From Arthrobacter livingstonensis (GTDB lineage: Bacteria > Actinomycetota > Actinomycetes > Actinomycetales > Micrococcaceae), in assembly GCF_003219815.1 (NCBI RefSeq), contig NZ_QJVD01000002.1, positions 19,574 to 83,573 on the forward strand: a stretch of DNA of 64,000 nucleotides, read 5' to 3'. Shown here piece by piece: positions 38,801 through 46,023 of this stretch. The notes under the pieces were generated by a model. The model did not search any database, was not told the origin of the DNA, and saw nothing but the letters and a program-made list of their open reading frames with translations. Position 1 is the first letter of the stretch. Each line of letters begins with the position of its first letter. Both the position numbers and the translations under genes were made by a program.

Positions 38801-40720
38801 CACATCGGCGGGGTACTTCAAGCCCAGGTCATACAGGAAGAAGTCGCGCTTGTCCGCGGTTTCAATCTCAAACGGGCGCTCGTCAATGACTTCAATGCCC
38901 AGGTTGTGGAAGAAGGGCAGGATTTGGCTCAAGGTCTGCGGGTGCGCCATGTACAACTTGACGCGGGCGTCGTCCTGCTGGCCGTCCACGGCACTGTCCG
39001 ACAGGTAGACGTTCATCCCGGGGGCGCACTTCTCCGGTGCCCCGCCGGCTTCGACCACCTGCTTGTAATGGGTGTCGAAACTTTCAAAACGCTTGATGTC
39101 CTCGAGCGCGTCCTCGACCTCAAAATCCACCCGGTAGCTGGCGGGGAATGCTTCGGACCACTTGGCAGCCAAGCGTTCTGCGGTCTCCAAGTGCTCGGTT
39201 TCACGCAGCGCCTGGGCGATGCCCTCGGGCCACGAACGGGCCGCCATGACCAGGCGCTGTTCCAGCTCGGCGGCCTGCAGCTCGGCCGGAACGTGGTAGT
39301 CCTTGGACAGGCGGATGCGGAAGAACAGGCGCGCCAGCGCTGATTCGCTCATCCTGGCCTCAAAGTCGATGGAGACTGCGTCAAAGGTCCGGGTAAGTTC
39401 TTTTTCGATGCGGCGGCGCACTGCCGTTGTGTAGCGGTCGCGCGGGATGAAGATCAGCGCCGACATGAAGCGGCCGTAGATGTCCGGACGCAGGAAAAGC
39501 CGGGTGCGGCGGCGCTCCTGGAGCCGCAGGATGCCGTCGGCGATCTCAATCAGGTCCTCGGTCTCAATCTGGAACAGCTCGTCGCGCGGGTAGGTCTCCA
39601 GGACCGCGAACAAGTCCTTGCCTGAGTGGGAATCGGGTGGGAAGCCAAAATGGCGCAGAACGGCGTCGACTTTTTCACGCACCACGGGGATGTTGCGTAC
39701 GGAGCCCGTGTAGACGGCCGAGGCGAACAAGCCGATGAAGCGCTGCTCGCCGTTGACATTGCCTTGGGAGTCAAAGGACTTGATGCCGATGTAGTCGAGG
39801 TAGGCTGCCCGATGCACGGTGGAGCGGGAATTGGCCTTGGTGATGACCAGGACCCGTTTTTCGCGGGCCTTGCGCTGGCCAGTGGTGGTCAGGTGCTGGA
39901 CCGTTGGGTGGCTCGAACCGTCCCGGAGCAGGCCCAGTCCGCTGCCTTCGCGGTTGACCAGCACGTCCTCGCCATCCTGCTTGACCAGGTCGTATTCGCG
40001 GTAGCCCAGGAACGTGAAGTTGCCCGCATCCATCCAGTGCAGCAGGTCTTCGGCCTCGCGGGTGTCGGTGATGTGCTCGCCGGCCAGTTCAGTGGCCAGC
40101 ACTTCCGCCCGGCTCAGCGCCTTCTCGCGCATGGAAGGCCAGTCTTCGACGGCGGCACGGACGTTTCCGAGGACCTTGGTGAGGCCTTCGACGAGCCCGG
40201 CCTTCGCGGCGTCGTCGGTCTTGTCAATCTCGACGGCCATCCAGGACTCCAGATGGGACGTGTTGTCCCCCACCGTGACCAGGTGGGCGATGCTGGGCAT
40301 CGTGGACGTGTCGCCGCTGGCCACGCCGGCGTAGGAGGGCACCTTGTGGATGCCGGCCAGCGCATTGGTCACGCGGTCCCTGGACACCACGAACATGGGG
40401 TGGGTCACGAGGCGGATGGCCAGGTTTTGGTGCACCAGTTCGGCACTGACGGAATCAACCAGGAACGGCATGTCGTCGGTCACGATGTAAACCACGCTGG
40501 CATCACGCTCGTCCAGGACCTCGACCTTGATGGTTCGGGGGGCCCGGTCCGCAGCCAGGGCACGGTGGATCAGCGCCCGGGAATTGAGGACCGCCGGGTC
40601 GTACGCGGCAGCGTCCTCGCCGGACAAATGTACGTAGTAGTCGGTGATGTACTGTTGGTCACCGGCTCCAGGCTGGGCTGAATCCTGAACGGACCCGGTC
40701 GTGGGTGAGTTGGACGACAT
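35840..40720 (-). CDS. gdh: NAD-specific glutamate dehydrogenase, 180-kDa class
   Basis: A 1626-aa enzyme of the large NAD-GDH class (about 1600 aa in Streptomyces and mycobacteria), which releases ammonium and 2-oxoglutarate from glutamate. The long N-terminal regulatory region (to about 690) contains ACT-like parts (VEVLDERDASVVYIVTDDMPF); the catalytic region has GGLRWSDRREDFRTEV and VPTGAKGGFFPK with the substrate Lys, then the NAD domain (YNGGIGTYIKAS, GEGGNLGMTQHGRVE). ATG 40720 is chosen: GGAGG lies 10 nt upstream and it opens a normal disordered N-terminus. Related enzymes in Streptomyces and mycobacteria are controlled by amino acids or the FHA protein GarA. Confidence 0.95.
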   Translation of the reverse strand: MSSNSPTTGSVQDSAQPGAGDQQYITDYYVHLSGEDAAAYDPAVLNSRALIHRALAADRAPRTIKVEVLDERDASVVYIVTDDMPFLVDSVSAELVHQNLAIRLVTHPMFVVSRDRVTNALAGIHKVPSYAGVASGDTSTMPSIAHLVTVGDNTSHLESWMAVEIDKTDDAAKAGLVEGLTKVLGNVRAAVEDWPSMREKALSRAEVLATELAGEHITDTREAEDLLHWMDAGNFTFLGYREYDLVKQDGEDVLVNREGSGLGLLRDGSSHPTVQHLTTTGQRKAREKRVLVITKANSRSTVHRAAYLDYIGIKSFDSQGNVNGEQRFIGLFASAVYTGSVRNIPVVREKVDAVLRHFGFPPDSHSGKDLFAVLETYPRDELFQIETEDLIEIADGILRLQERRRTRLFLRPDIYGRFMSALIFIPRDRYTTAVRRRIEKELTRTFDAVSIDFEARMSESALARLFFRIRLSKDYHVPAELQAAELEQRLVMAARSWPEGIAQALRETEHLETAERLAAKWSEAFPASYRVDFEVEDALEDIKRFESFDTHYKQVVEAGGAPEKCAPGMNVYLSDSAVDGQQDDARVKLYMAHPQTLSQILPFFHNLGIEVIDERPFEIETADKRDFFLYDLGLKYPADVDPRATASLLTDAFGAATTGASESDLFDRLVLTEGMDWRQIVILRAYAKYLRQMGNTNSFGFIADTLLRNVAVTRALVELFECRFDPQGGDAGRDERIAEVRGRLDQALDGVPTLDADRVLRTIANLVDATLRTNYYRGRDFLSLKFDPSMITGLPFPRPMFEIWVYSPRVEGVHLRFGKVARGGLRWSDRREDFRTEVLGLVKAQTVKNAVIVPTGAKGGFFPKSLPNPAVDRGAWITEGRESYKTFIRGLLDVTDNLVASDAGEVVVPPENVVRHDGDDTYLVVAADKGTASFSDTANAISAEYGFWLGDAFASGGSVGYDHKAMGITARGAWESVKRHFSEFDVDTQTEEFTAVGIGDMSGDVFGNGLLRTRHVKLVAAFDHRDIFLDPTPEPGAAFDERQRLYDLPRSSWQDYNKELISDGGGVYSRALKSIPVSEQVRSILGLPEGTVKLSPPELLRAVLLAPTDLLYNGGIGTYIKASGESNAEVGDKTNDAIRVDGRDLRVKVIGEGGNLGMTQHGRVEAALHGVILNTDAIDNSAGVDCSDHEVNIKIFVDRMVAAGKLDPSERTEFLMSMTDEIGQLVLEDNIDQNVLLLNDRQRVVEWSPSYERFMDWLEEHGDLDRGIEALPSNVELRERLQGGQGLTSPELAVLAAYAKMELATALGQSGLADDPWFKRTLRRYFPREVAERFDEELDTHPLRREIIATVVANDMVNLGGITFAFRAMEESSSDEVAIAKAFVALHEIFDFNAMTTALRELPPSFPTEQWCTVQLDMRRLLDRAVRWLVNEGTGQRTVEEVIGQFKPVVASVGGRMGSFVKGVDADRVQSWYDRAKSFNMPDALGRQWAELFESFPLLDVAKVSRNVDEPVEEVASVYYALYNRYGVDALLERITALPRNDRWQALARAALRDDLYATTADMARNVMHSTDGGSGTTERIEGWEAQNKEQLTRAAKMFAEVNELEQDDMASLSVALRLLRSIVRR

Positions 40721-40740
40721 AAATCTAACGCCTCCGTCAA

Positions 40741-40767
40741 AGAGTAAAAGACCGCTTCTTTGCGGCC
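40741..40767 (-). terminator. Intrinsic terminator of the CpaE-like transcript
   Basis: On the minus strand GGCCGC and GCGGTC pair (6 bp, one G-U) across AAAGAA, then TTTTACTCTTT. It sits between the CpaE-like stop (40779) and the glutamate dehydrogenase start, so it separates the two units. Confidence 0.6.
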
Positions 40768-40778
40768 TCAACCCGAGC

Positions 40779-42638
40779 CTAGCCCGTATTCCCAGGCCTT
40801 GCTGTGGCGTTTAATACAACAGTCTTTTGTTTCGTCTGGACAGGTGCACAACAGAGCTCGCGAATGGCACGGCGCAGGGGGGCATCGGGGGCAAGTTCCT
40901 GCAGCAGCCTGCCTTCGAGCAGCGCCCGGGCTGTCACGTCGGCGTCCCAAGGCAGCGCGTGGCTGATGGGCAGCGCCGGCCCGAAACGCTCCCAGGCCTG
41001 CTCCAGTGCTTTCAGCGGCGTGCCTCCCACCGCCCTTTTGCGAACCTTGTTCACCACCACCTGCACGTCGGCGCCGGCGCATGCCTCCGGCAGGTCCGCC
41101 AGCGCCCGGATGAGCCGCGGCAGGCCGATGGCGTCTGCGCTGCCCACGGCATAAATGGTGTCGGCCTGGCCCAGGGCGGTCAGCGTGGCCGCATTGCGCC
41201 GCGGCGCCACGGTGTCGTAGCTGAGCTCCTCGTCCGTTTCCAGGCAAAAGCCGCAATCGATGACCACGGTGTCCACCATTGTGAGCGCGGTCTGAAGCAC
41301 CCGTTCCACGGCGGCCGCGCGCAACTCCGGCCAGCGGTCCGAGCGGGTCAACCCGGTCAAGAGCGAGAACGTGCCCCCGGCAAACACCACCTCGGTACAG
41401 ATCCGGCCAAGTTCTGCCGCAGTCAGCATGCCCTGGTCGGCGACCCGGCAGGCCTGGGCAAAGGAGGCGGATTCATCCAGCAGACCCAGGCTGGCCGCCA
41501 CGCTGGCCCCGTAGCTGTCCGCATCAACCAGCATGACCCGGCTCCCCTGGGCCGCAAGCTCCGCAGCCAGGTTGATGGCGACAGTCGTGCGCCCGGGTGA
41601 TCCGACAGGACCCCACACAGCCAGCGTCCGCGGCGAGGTCCACCCGCCGGCTGCGGCCGAAGTGGGTGCGCCTGCTGGGCCGGTGTCCGCCGCGGCCATT
41701 CCTGCGGCCGAAGCGGGCGCGGGGTGGCCGCGGCGGGTCTGCCGCGCCTTGGCATAAGCATTGGCATTGGCCTCACCGTCACGGCGCGGACCGTCTTGGC
41801 TTCCCTGGTGCCGGACACCGCCGTCGGGACCGCGCCCGGACCGCAGCAAAGAAATCCTGCCGGCCACAGCGGAGCGCACCCGTGCCGCGGCGCCCGGCAT
41901 TCCGCCACGGGCCGTTGAGTGGCCAGACGTTTGCGGCCGGGCGGATGGCCGCCCGGCACCGGCCGCGGTCCCGTTGGCGGTCCCTGCCGCGGCACCGGCC
42001 GCGGTCCCGTTGGCGGCCCCGGCGGCCGGCCCGTCGCTGGCCACCGAGCCCGTTTCCAGTCCCACGCCGTCCAGGAGTTCGGGCGCTTCGCTCCCCATGG
42101 AATTGTCCCCGCCATCATGGCCGCCGGAGGGGCTCCCGTTACTGCGGTCACTTGTGGAACGGCCCCCGCGTGGTGGACCACCGCCGTCCAGGGACGGACC
42201 CGCTGAACTCCACCGTCCGCCGTCGTGCACCGCCGTTGTTGCCGCCGGCGACTCCGCCGGAAAGCCGAACGCGGCGGACGTGTGGTGCCTGCGGGCACTG
42301 AGGGCAGCCAGCACCGATTCAGTGAGGAGTTCCGCCGTGACTGTGCCGGTGAGCGTCCAGGCACCGATGCTGCGCAGCCGCGCTGCCTCGGCCGGAGTGC
42401 CGGCCACAGCCACAACCCCGACTCCGACGGCGGTGAGCCGGTCAACCAGCGTGGCCGTCAGCTCCTCCGTGGACCCGGCCACCAATGCCACGGAGGCCAG
42501 GCCGCTTTGGCAGGCGGCCAGCAGCCCGGTCAGCTCGGGGCACCGCCGGGCCACGGTGACCGGGCCGCGGCTGCGTTCGAGCTCATCAATGGCACGGTTG
42601 TGGGTCTCACCGACGCTCACCACGGTCACCGGGCTCAT
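40779..42638 (-). CDS. MinD/CpaE-like P-loop ATPase with altered Walker A
   Basis: A 619-aa protein in three parts: an N-terminal receiver-like fold (1-120: LASVALVAGSTEE, VGVVAVAGTPAEAARL, without the phospho-Asp pattern), a long disordered Ala/Gly/Thr linker (120-330), and a MinD/ParA-type domain (about 335-590). The deviant Walker A reads GPVGSPGRTTVAINLAAEL, with Arg where the nucleotide-binding Lys is expected; VMLVDADSYGASVAASLGL and VDTVVIDCGF follow. CpaE relatives place type IV/Tad pili at poles, but no pilin or pilus ATPase is nearby. It overlaps the SAF gene by 4 bp (ATGA), so the two products probably work together. Confidence 0.75.
   Translation of the reverse strand: MSPVTVVSVGETHNRAIDELERSRGPVTVARRCPELTGLLAACQSGLASVALVAGSTEELTATLVDRLTAVGVGVVAVAGTPAEAARLRSIGAWTLTGTVTAELLTESVLAALSARRHHTSAAFGFPAESPAATTAVHDGGRWSSAGPSLDGGGPPRGGRSTSDRSNGSPSGGHDGGDNSMGSEAPELLDGVGLETGSVASDGPAAGAANGTAAGAAAGTANGTAAGAGRPSARPQTSGHSTARGGMPGAAARVRSAVAGRISLLRSGRGPDGGVRHQGSQDGPRRDGEANANAYAKARQTRRGHPAPASAAGMAAADTGPAGAPTSAAAGGWTSPRTLAVWGPVGSPGRTTVAINLAAELAAQGSRVMLVDADSYGASVAASLGLLDESASFAQACRVADQGMLTAAELGRICTEVVFAGGTFSLLTGLTRSDRWPELRAAAVERVLQTALTMVDTVVIDCGFCLETDEELSYDTVAPRRNAATLTALGQADTIYAVGSADAIGLPRLIRALADLPEACAGADVQVVVNKVRKRAVGGTPLKALEQAWERFGPALPISHALPWDADVTARALLEGRLLQELAPDAPLRRAIRELCCAPVQTKQKTVVLNATARPGNTG
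41954..42016. repeat. 27-bp direct repeat in the linker of the CpaE-like gene
   Basis: Two identical 27-bp copies (41954-41980 and 41990-42016, 36 bp apart) beginning CGGCACCGGCCGCGG encode the Ala/Gly/Thr/Asn-rich linker (TANGTAAG twice). The period is a multiple of 3, so copy number can change without frameshift. Confidence 0.75.
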
Positions 42639-43270
42639 TGGGCCGCACCTGGATTCCAGACCACAGACACCTTGGCCTTGTTGGCGACAGCCCCGAGGAA
42701 CTTGGGCATTTGCACGTCCGTCACCAACACCATCAGCTGTGTGCTTTTGCCGGCCCCCAGGCCCGAGGCGGCGTCATAGAGCGCGGCCACTTCGGCCCCC
42801 GGCAGCATGAGGACGGGCTCCCGGAAGCCGTTCCGCTCATCGGGCAGTGCCACCCAAACGTCGACGTGGGAACCCACCGCCACTTCCTTGGGCAGTGGCT
42901 CCGATACGGTGACCGAGGCCGGCTTTCGGTCAAGCGCGTCAGTTCCGCCAATGCTGGTCAGCGGCACCAGCTCCCCCTTTGGAACCATTCGGACAGCCAC
43001 GGCATGGGAGGGCAGTTCCACCCCGGGATCCAGGTACTTGGCATCCAGGTCTCCAAGGCGCACTTGGACAATGTCAAAGGAATCCCCGGTGACGGTCTGG
43101 CCGACCACCAGCGCGTCCCGGGCCACATAGGCAGGCACCGTTTTGTCGGCGCTGCCGACCAGCGCGACCACGGCAGCGACGGAAGCAAGGACCAGCAGTA
43201 TCCCCACGAAAAGCCGCGGGTCCCGCCACGATGGCCTGGTCAGCCTTGGCGCCCTGTCCTGTGCGTCCAT
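42635..43270 (-). CDS. SAF-domain membrane protein (CpaB/RcpC-like)
   Basis: A 211-aa protein with a basic N-terminus (RLTRPSWRDPR), one membrane segment (LFVGILLVLASVAAVVALVG, about 18-40) and an outer SAF domain (about 45-115: VPAYVARDALVVGQTVTGD, YLDPGVELPSHAVAVRMVPKGELVPL), the fold found in CpaB/RcpC pilus proteins, antifreeze proteins and sialic acid synthases. The rest (VGSHVDVWVALPD) matches the RcpC-type C-terminus. ATG 43270 is used (GGAGG 10 nt upstream). It precedes the CpaE-like gene, the order seen in Tad loci, yet the rest of a Tad system is absent. Confidence 0.8.
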   Translation of the reverse strand: MDAQDRAPRLTRPSWRDPRLFVGILLVLASVAAVVALVGSADKTVPAYVARDALVVGQTVTGDSFDIVQVRLGDLDAKYLDPGVELPSHAVAVRMVPKGELVPLTSIGGTDALDRKPASVTVSEPLPKEVAVGSHVDVWVALPDERNGFREPVLMLPGAEVAALYDAASGLGAGKSTQLMVLVTDVQMPKFLGAVANKAKVSVVWNPGAAQ

Positions 43271-43428
43271 CCCCACGGTCCCTCCACCGGTCCCCACGCT
43301 GCGGCGTCCCCTGGAAGGGGGAACGGCCGCGGGGACTGGAATTACCCCTCCGGCGTGGACCGCATTGCCTCTATTTCTACCGCCGTTTCTGCCGCGGTGG
43401 TAGCCCCATCGACAAATGGCATGGAAAC

Positions 43429-43482
43429 TGTGGACAACCCGTCCATGCGGACCGTGGACGAAGAATGGCAAACGGTGGATAA
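43429..43482. promoter_or_regulatory. Three DnaA-box-like repeats
   Basis: TGTGGACAA at 43429 (reverse complement TTGTCCACA, a perfect actinobacterial DnaA box), then CGTGGACGA at 43453 and GGTGGATAA at 43474 (reverse complement TTATCCACC, one mismatch). All three point the same way, 21-24 bp apart, between the divergent SAF and HTH genes. Confidence 0.45.
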
Positions 43483-43508
43483 CTGGAACAAATTACGTTG
43501 AATGGGGC

Positions 43509-43514
43509 CATAAT
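43509..43514 (+). promoter_or_regulatory. Candidate -10 of the HTH gene (leaderless)
   Basis: CATAAT ends 6 nt before ATG 43521, with no Shine-Dalgarno sequence between. No clear -35 element; the DnaA-box-like repeats lie just upstream. Confidence 0.35.
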
Positions 43515-43520
43515 GGGTGC

Positions 43521-43757
43521 ATGCCTAGATTCCTGACCCTGGCTGATGTGGCCGAACAACTCCAAATCTCCGCCGCCGCCTGCTACGCCCTGGTGCACAG
43601 CGGGGAGCTTCCGGCGTTCCAGATCGGCGGCCGCGGCCAATGGCGCGTTGACTCGGACAAGTTTGAGCAGTTCATCGAGGACCGCCATGCGGCTGCCCGG
43701 ACCATGCTTGCCGCCGGAGGCCCCCCGGGGCCGGATCGTCCAGGCACCGACCGCTAG
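43521..43757 (+). CDS. Excisionase-like HTH DNA-binding protein
   Basis: A 78-aa protein with a MerR/Xis-type winged helix (HTH_17): FLTLADVAEQLQISAAACYALVHSGELPAFQIGG then a wing and DSDKFEQFIEDR, covering residues 4-55, followed by a short Ala/Pro/Gly tail. Proteins of this type bind DNA as small accessory or regulatory factors; there is no integrase nearby, so a role in excision is unlikely. It ends 4 bp inside the convergent 186-aa gene. Position suggests control of the neighbouring SAF/CpaE or LysM genes. Confidence 0.82.
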   Translation: MPRFLTLADVAEQLQISAAACYALVHSGELPAFQIGGRGQWRVDSDKFEQFIEDRHAAARTMLAAGGPPGPDRPGTDR

Positions 43758-44314
43758 AATTCGTTGTCCACGGAGGACGTCACCGACATCACCGCATCCA
43801 ACGCAACCACCACGCTGCCCTGCCTGTTGTCGCGCACCCGGGACACGCCGTCGGCCAGCTGCATGACGACCACAAAGTCCGCCCCCACCTGGTCCACCAC
43901 GCCACGCACCCGGCCCGGCTGCACCGAATCAAGTTCCAGCACCACCACCGCCCGGTTCCGTGCCAGTATCCGCAGGGCAGCTGCGAGGGTGTAGCGCACC
44001 CGGCCCTGCTGCACCACCCTCGCGGCGCCAATTCCCTGCAGCCGCAGCAGCTTGGCCAGCGGCAACACCACCGACAGCGCGCCCGAGCCCAGCAGCATCC
44101 ACTGGGCCTCCACTCGCTGAATCACGCCGTGATGGACGACGCCGTTGCGCAGGACCGCGGCAACCTCCCGCCCCAGCGCGCCTCGGAGGGCGTCGGCAAG
44201 GGTCACCTGCGACGCTTCCACCCGGGCGAGTTCATTGATTTCACGCTCGAGGTCCTGCTGCGTGGCGGCGTGCCACTGCGCATCCAGATCGCCAAACAGT
44301 GCGTCCCATCGCAT
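43754..44314 (-). CDS. Conserved-looking protein of unknown function
   Basis: A 186-aa soluble protein. The first 30 residues form an acidic helix (DLDAQWHAATQQDLEREINELARVE). The rest is dominated by short beta strands, VAAVLRNGVVHHGVIQRV, QWMLLGSG, AVVVLELDSVQPGRVRGVVDQVGADFVVVM, reminiscent of a small barrel/Sm-like or SH3-like fold repeated twice. No catalytic motif and no membrane span. ATG at 44314; it is divergent from the LysM gene and overlaps the HTH gene by 4 bp at the 3' end. I know of no assigned role. Confidence 0.75.
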   Translation of the reverse strand: MRWDALFGDLDAQWHAATQQDLEREINELARVEASQVTLADALRGALGREVAAVLRNGVVHHGVIQRVEAQWMLLGSGALSVVLPLAKLLRLQGIGAARVVQQGRVRYTLAAALRILARNRAVVVLELDSVQPGRVRGVVDQVGADFVVVMQLADGVSRVRDNRQGSVVVALDAVMSVTSSVDNEF

Positions 44315-44398
44315 GCCGTCACGCTAGGCGCTGTCCCCGTGCACCGTCAACAGTGCCGGTGCACGCCCACGCAATTGACTGTCCTGGGATCCGGCGTG

Positions 44399-44430
44399 TT
44401 GTCCACAGCTTTCCATCAGACACTGGACAA
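44399..44430. promoter_or_regulatory. Inverted pair of DnaA-box-like sites
   Basis: TTGTCCACA (44399-44407, perfect box) faces ACTGGACAA (44422-44430; reverse complement TTGTCCAGT). The arms TTGTCCA/TGGACAA form an inverted repeat in the divergent region between the 186-aa gene and the LysM gene, followed by an AT-rich stretch (44447-44500). Confidence 0.4.
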
Positions 44431-44452
44431 CAGCAAGCGAAAGGGTTCAAAA

Positions 44453-44480
44453 TTGGTCTTACAAGATCAAACATTATTAA
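44453..44480 (+). promoter_or_regulatory. Candidate promoter of the LysM gene
   Basis: TTGGTC (44453-44458), 16 bp, TATTAA (44475-44480), in an unusually AT-rich stretch for this genome, 35 bp before ATG 44516. Confidence 0.45.
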
Positions 44481-44515
44481 ATGATGTCAAAAAGTGTCGA
44501 ACAAGGATAGGGATT

Positions 44516-45334
44516 ATGAAACGTCAGGCCGTTGCCGACGCCGCCATGACGGCGGCAATACTGTTTCTGGGCGCGTCCCTGGTCTTTGCGGGCGGAGACC
44601 TGCTGCGCCGGCGGACCGGTGGCATTCGTCCGGCCGGCACGCTGGAGCTGGCCGAGGTTGTGGGCGCTGCGGCAGCGGGAATCGGCGTTGCCGTGGCCCT
44701 GTGGTGGTTCGCAGCCCTCGTGTGCGCCTTCATTTCCGGGGTGGCCCAACTGCACGGCCGACACCGCTTGGCCACTGTGACCGCAGCTGGGGCTCCGGCA
44801 TTCATGCGCCGGCTGGTCGCCGTGGTGCTGGGGCTGAACCTCATGGCCTCACCCATGGCCATGGCCGCCGGGCCCGGGGGCGGAACCATCGATCCGCTGT
44901 GGCATGCCGCCACTGTCGCGGCCTCACCGCTTGGCGTGGAACAGGCTCCGGGAACGGTTCAGGCCCCACCGCGCATCGCAGTGCAGGCCCAGGTTGCCGA
45001 CCGGGCCGCCGCCCGGGCGCATGAGAGCCCTCCAGTCAACCCCGAATGGACTCCGCAGGGCCCCGCCGTGGACCCAGGGCCGCTGGCCCGTCCGGAGCTG
45101 CGGCCCTCCGCGCGGCAGGGTCCCTCCCACTCCGCCGCCGACGACGACGGAGAAGTGGTGGTGCAAGGCGGCGACAGCCTGTGGAGCATCGTCGCCTCCG
45201 CCTTAGGCCCCTACGCCACCGATGTGGAGGTGGCGCAGGCCTGGCCGGAGTGGTACCGGGCCAACCGCAGCGTCATCGGCAGTGATCCAAACATCATCCT
45301 CCCCGGACAGGTCCTGCACGCACCTGCCGGCTAA
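44516..45334 (+). CDS. LysM-domain membrane protein
   Basis: A 272-aa protein with three hydrophobic segments (about 8-26, 45-80 and 100-122), a Pro/Ala-rich spacer (125-205) and a C-terminal LysM domain (about 212-272: VVVQGGDSLWSIVASALG, ANRSVIGSDPNIILPGQVL). LysM binds GlcNAc-containing polymers, so the C-terminus should face peptidoglycan. ATG 44516 is chosen because AAGGA lies 8 nt before it and upstream codons have no coding character. The Rv3235-type gene follows on the same strand after 92 bp. This domain layout recurs next to secA-linked Rv3235 genes in related genera as far as I recall. Confidence 0.85.
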   Translation: MKRQAVADAAMTAAILFLGASLVFAGGDLLRRRTGGIRPAGTLELAEVVGAAAAGIGVAVALWWFAALVCAFISGVAQLHGRHRLATVTAAGAPAFMRRLVAVVLGLNLMASPMAMAAGPGGGTIDPLWHAATVAASPLGVEQAPGTVQAPPRIAVQAQVADRAAARAHESPPVNPEWTPQGPAVDPGPLARPELRPSARQGPSHSAADDDGEVVVQGGDSLWSIVASALGPYATDVEVAQAWPEWYRANRSVIGSDPNIILPGQVLHAPAG

Positions 45335-45426
45335 CAAAATACACACCACGCTTCACTTGTCTGCGTCGCTATTGAATGCGCCGCGGCAGCCCGCATGAAC
45401 ACTGGGAAAGTTCGAAGGAGAACATG

Positions 45427-46023
45427 ATGAACACAATGGCCGTTGGGGAAACAGGCGCAAGCATCACCAGGCTGGTGGCACGTCCAGCCCCGACAGGACC
45501 AAGTTCCGCAGGCGACGACGGCCCGGACGGTGCCGTGGTCAAGATGACACGGCGTCCCGGCTACGCCCCGGCACCGGGCAGAGAAGCGGCGCTCCACGCG
45601 GGCAACCCGGTGCTCGGTGGTCCCACTGTGTTGGATCCGTCGGCGCCGGAACGGGCCCTGGTGGCGGAAATGTCCCGCAAAATCGCCCAGGCGGCGTTGG
45701 AGGTGCTCAGCGGGGCACGCTCGGTCCAACAACTTTCACGGTGGCTGGACACGAGGTGTTTTAGTGCGCTGACCACCAGGGCCAGGCTGCATGCCACCGC
45801 GTGCCAGGCCGAGAGGAGGCATCTGAGCCAGACGGGCGGCGGGGCTAACGTCGTTCTGCTGCGTCACCAGCCCATAGTCCACTCGACCCACTGCAGCGCC
45901 GTCCGTCCCGGCATCTACGAAACGTCGGTGGTGATTGCCGACAAGTCACGGTTCCGTGCCATCGCCATGCGCTTCGAGGAGACCCGGGGCACCTGGAAGG
46001 TGACGGCCCTGCAGATCGGTTGA
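45427..46023 (+). CDS. Rv3235-family protein
   Basis: A 198-aa protein. A variable N-terminus (1-75) precedes a conserved C-terminal domain (about 80-198): ALVAEMSRKIAQAALEVLSGARSVQQLSRWLD as a helical stretch, then strands RPGIYETSVVIADKSRFRAIAMRFE and TWKVTALQIG. This pattern is that of the actinobacterial Rv3235 (DUF6459) family, usually encoded beside secA. Function unknown. ATG 45427 follows AAGGAG by 6 nt; ATG 45424 is too close. Its TGA is also the first three bases of the repeat array described next. Confidence 0.8.
   Translation: MNTMAVGETGASITRLVARPAPTGPSSAGDDGPDGAVVKMTRRPGYAPAPGREAALHAGNPVLGGPTVLDPSAPERALVAEMSRKIAQAALEVLSGARSVQQLSRWLDTRCFSALTTRARLHATACQAERRHLSQTGGGANVVLLRHQPIVHSTHCSAVRPGIYETSVVIADKSRFRAIAMRFEETRGTWKVTALQIG

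Noticed and set aside
40779-43270. Tad/Flp pilus locus
   Set aside because: Only CpaE-like and SAF/CpaB-like proteins are present. Prepilin, TadA ATPase, TadB/TadC and prepilin peptidase genes are missing from the window.
43521-43757. Excisionase of an integrated element
   Set aside because: The protein has the HTH_17 fold, but there is no integrase, attachment-site repeat or phage gene around it, and codon use does not differ from neighbours.
43429-44500. Chromosomal replication origin
   Set aside because: DnaA-box-like sites and an AT-rich patch occur, but there is no dnaA, dnaN or rpmH nearby and the number of boxes is far below that of an actinobacterial oriC.
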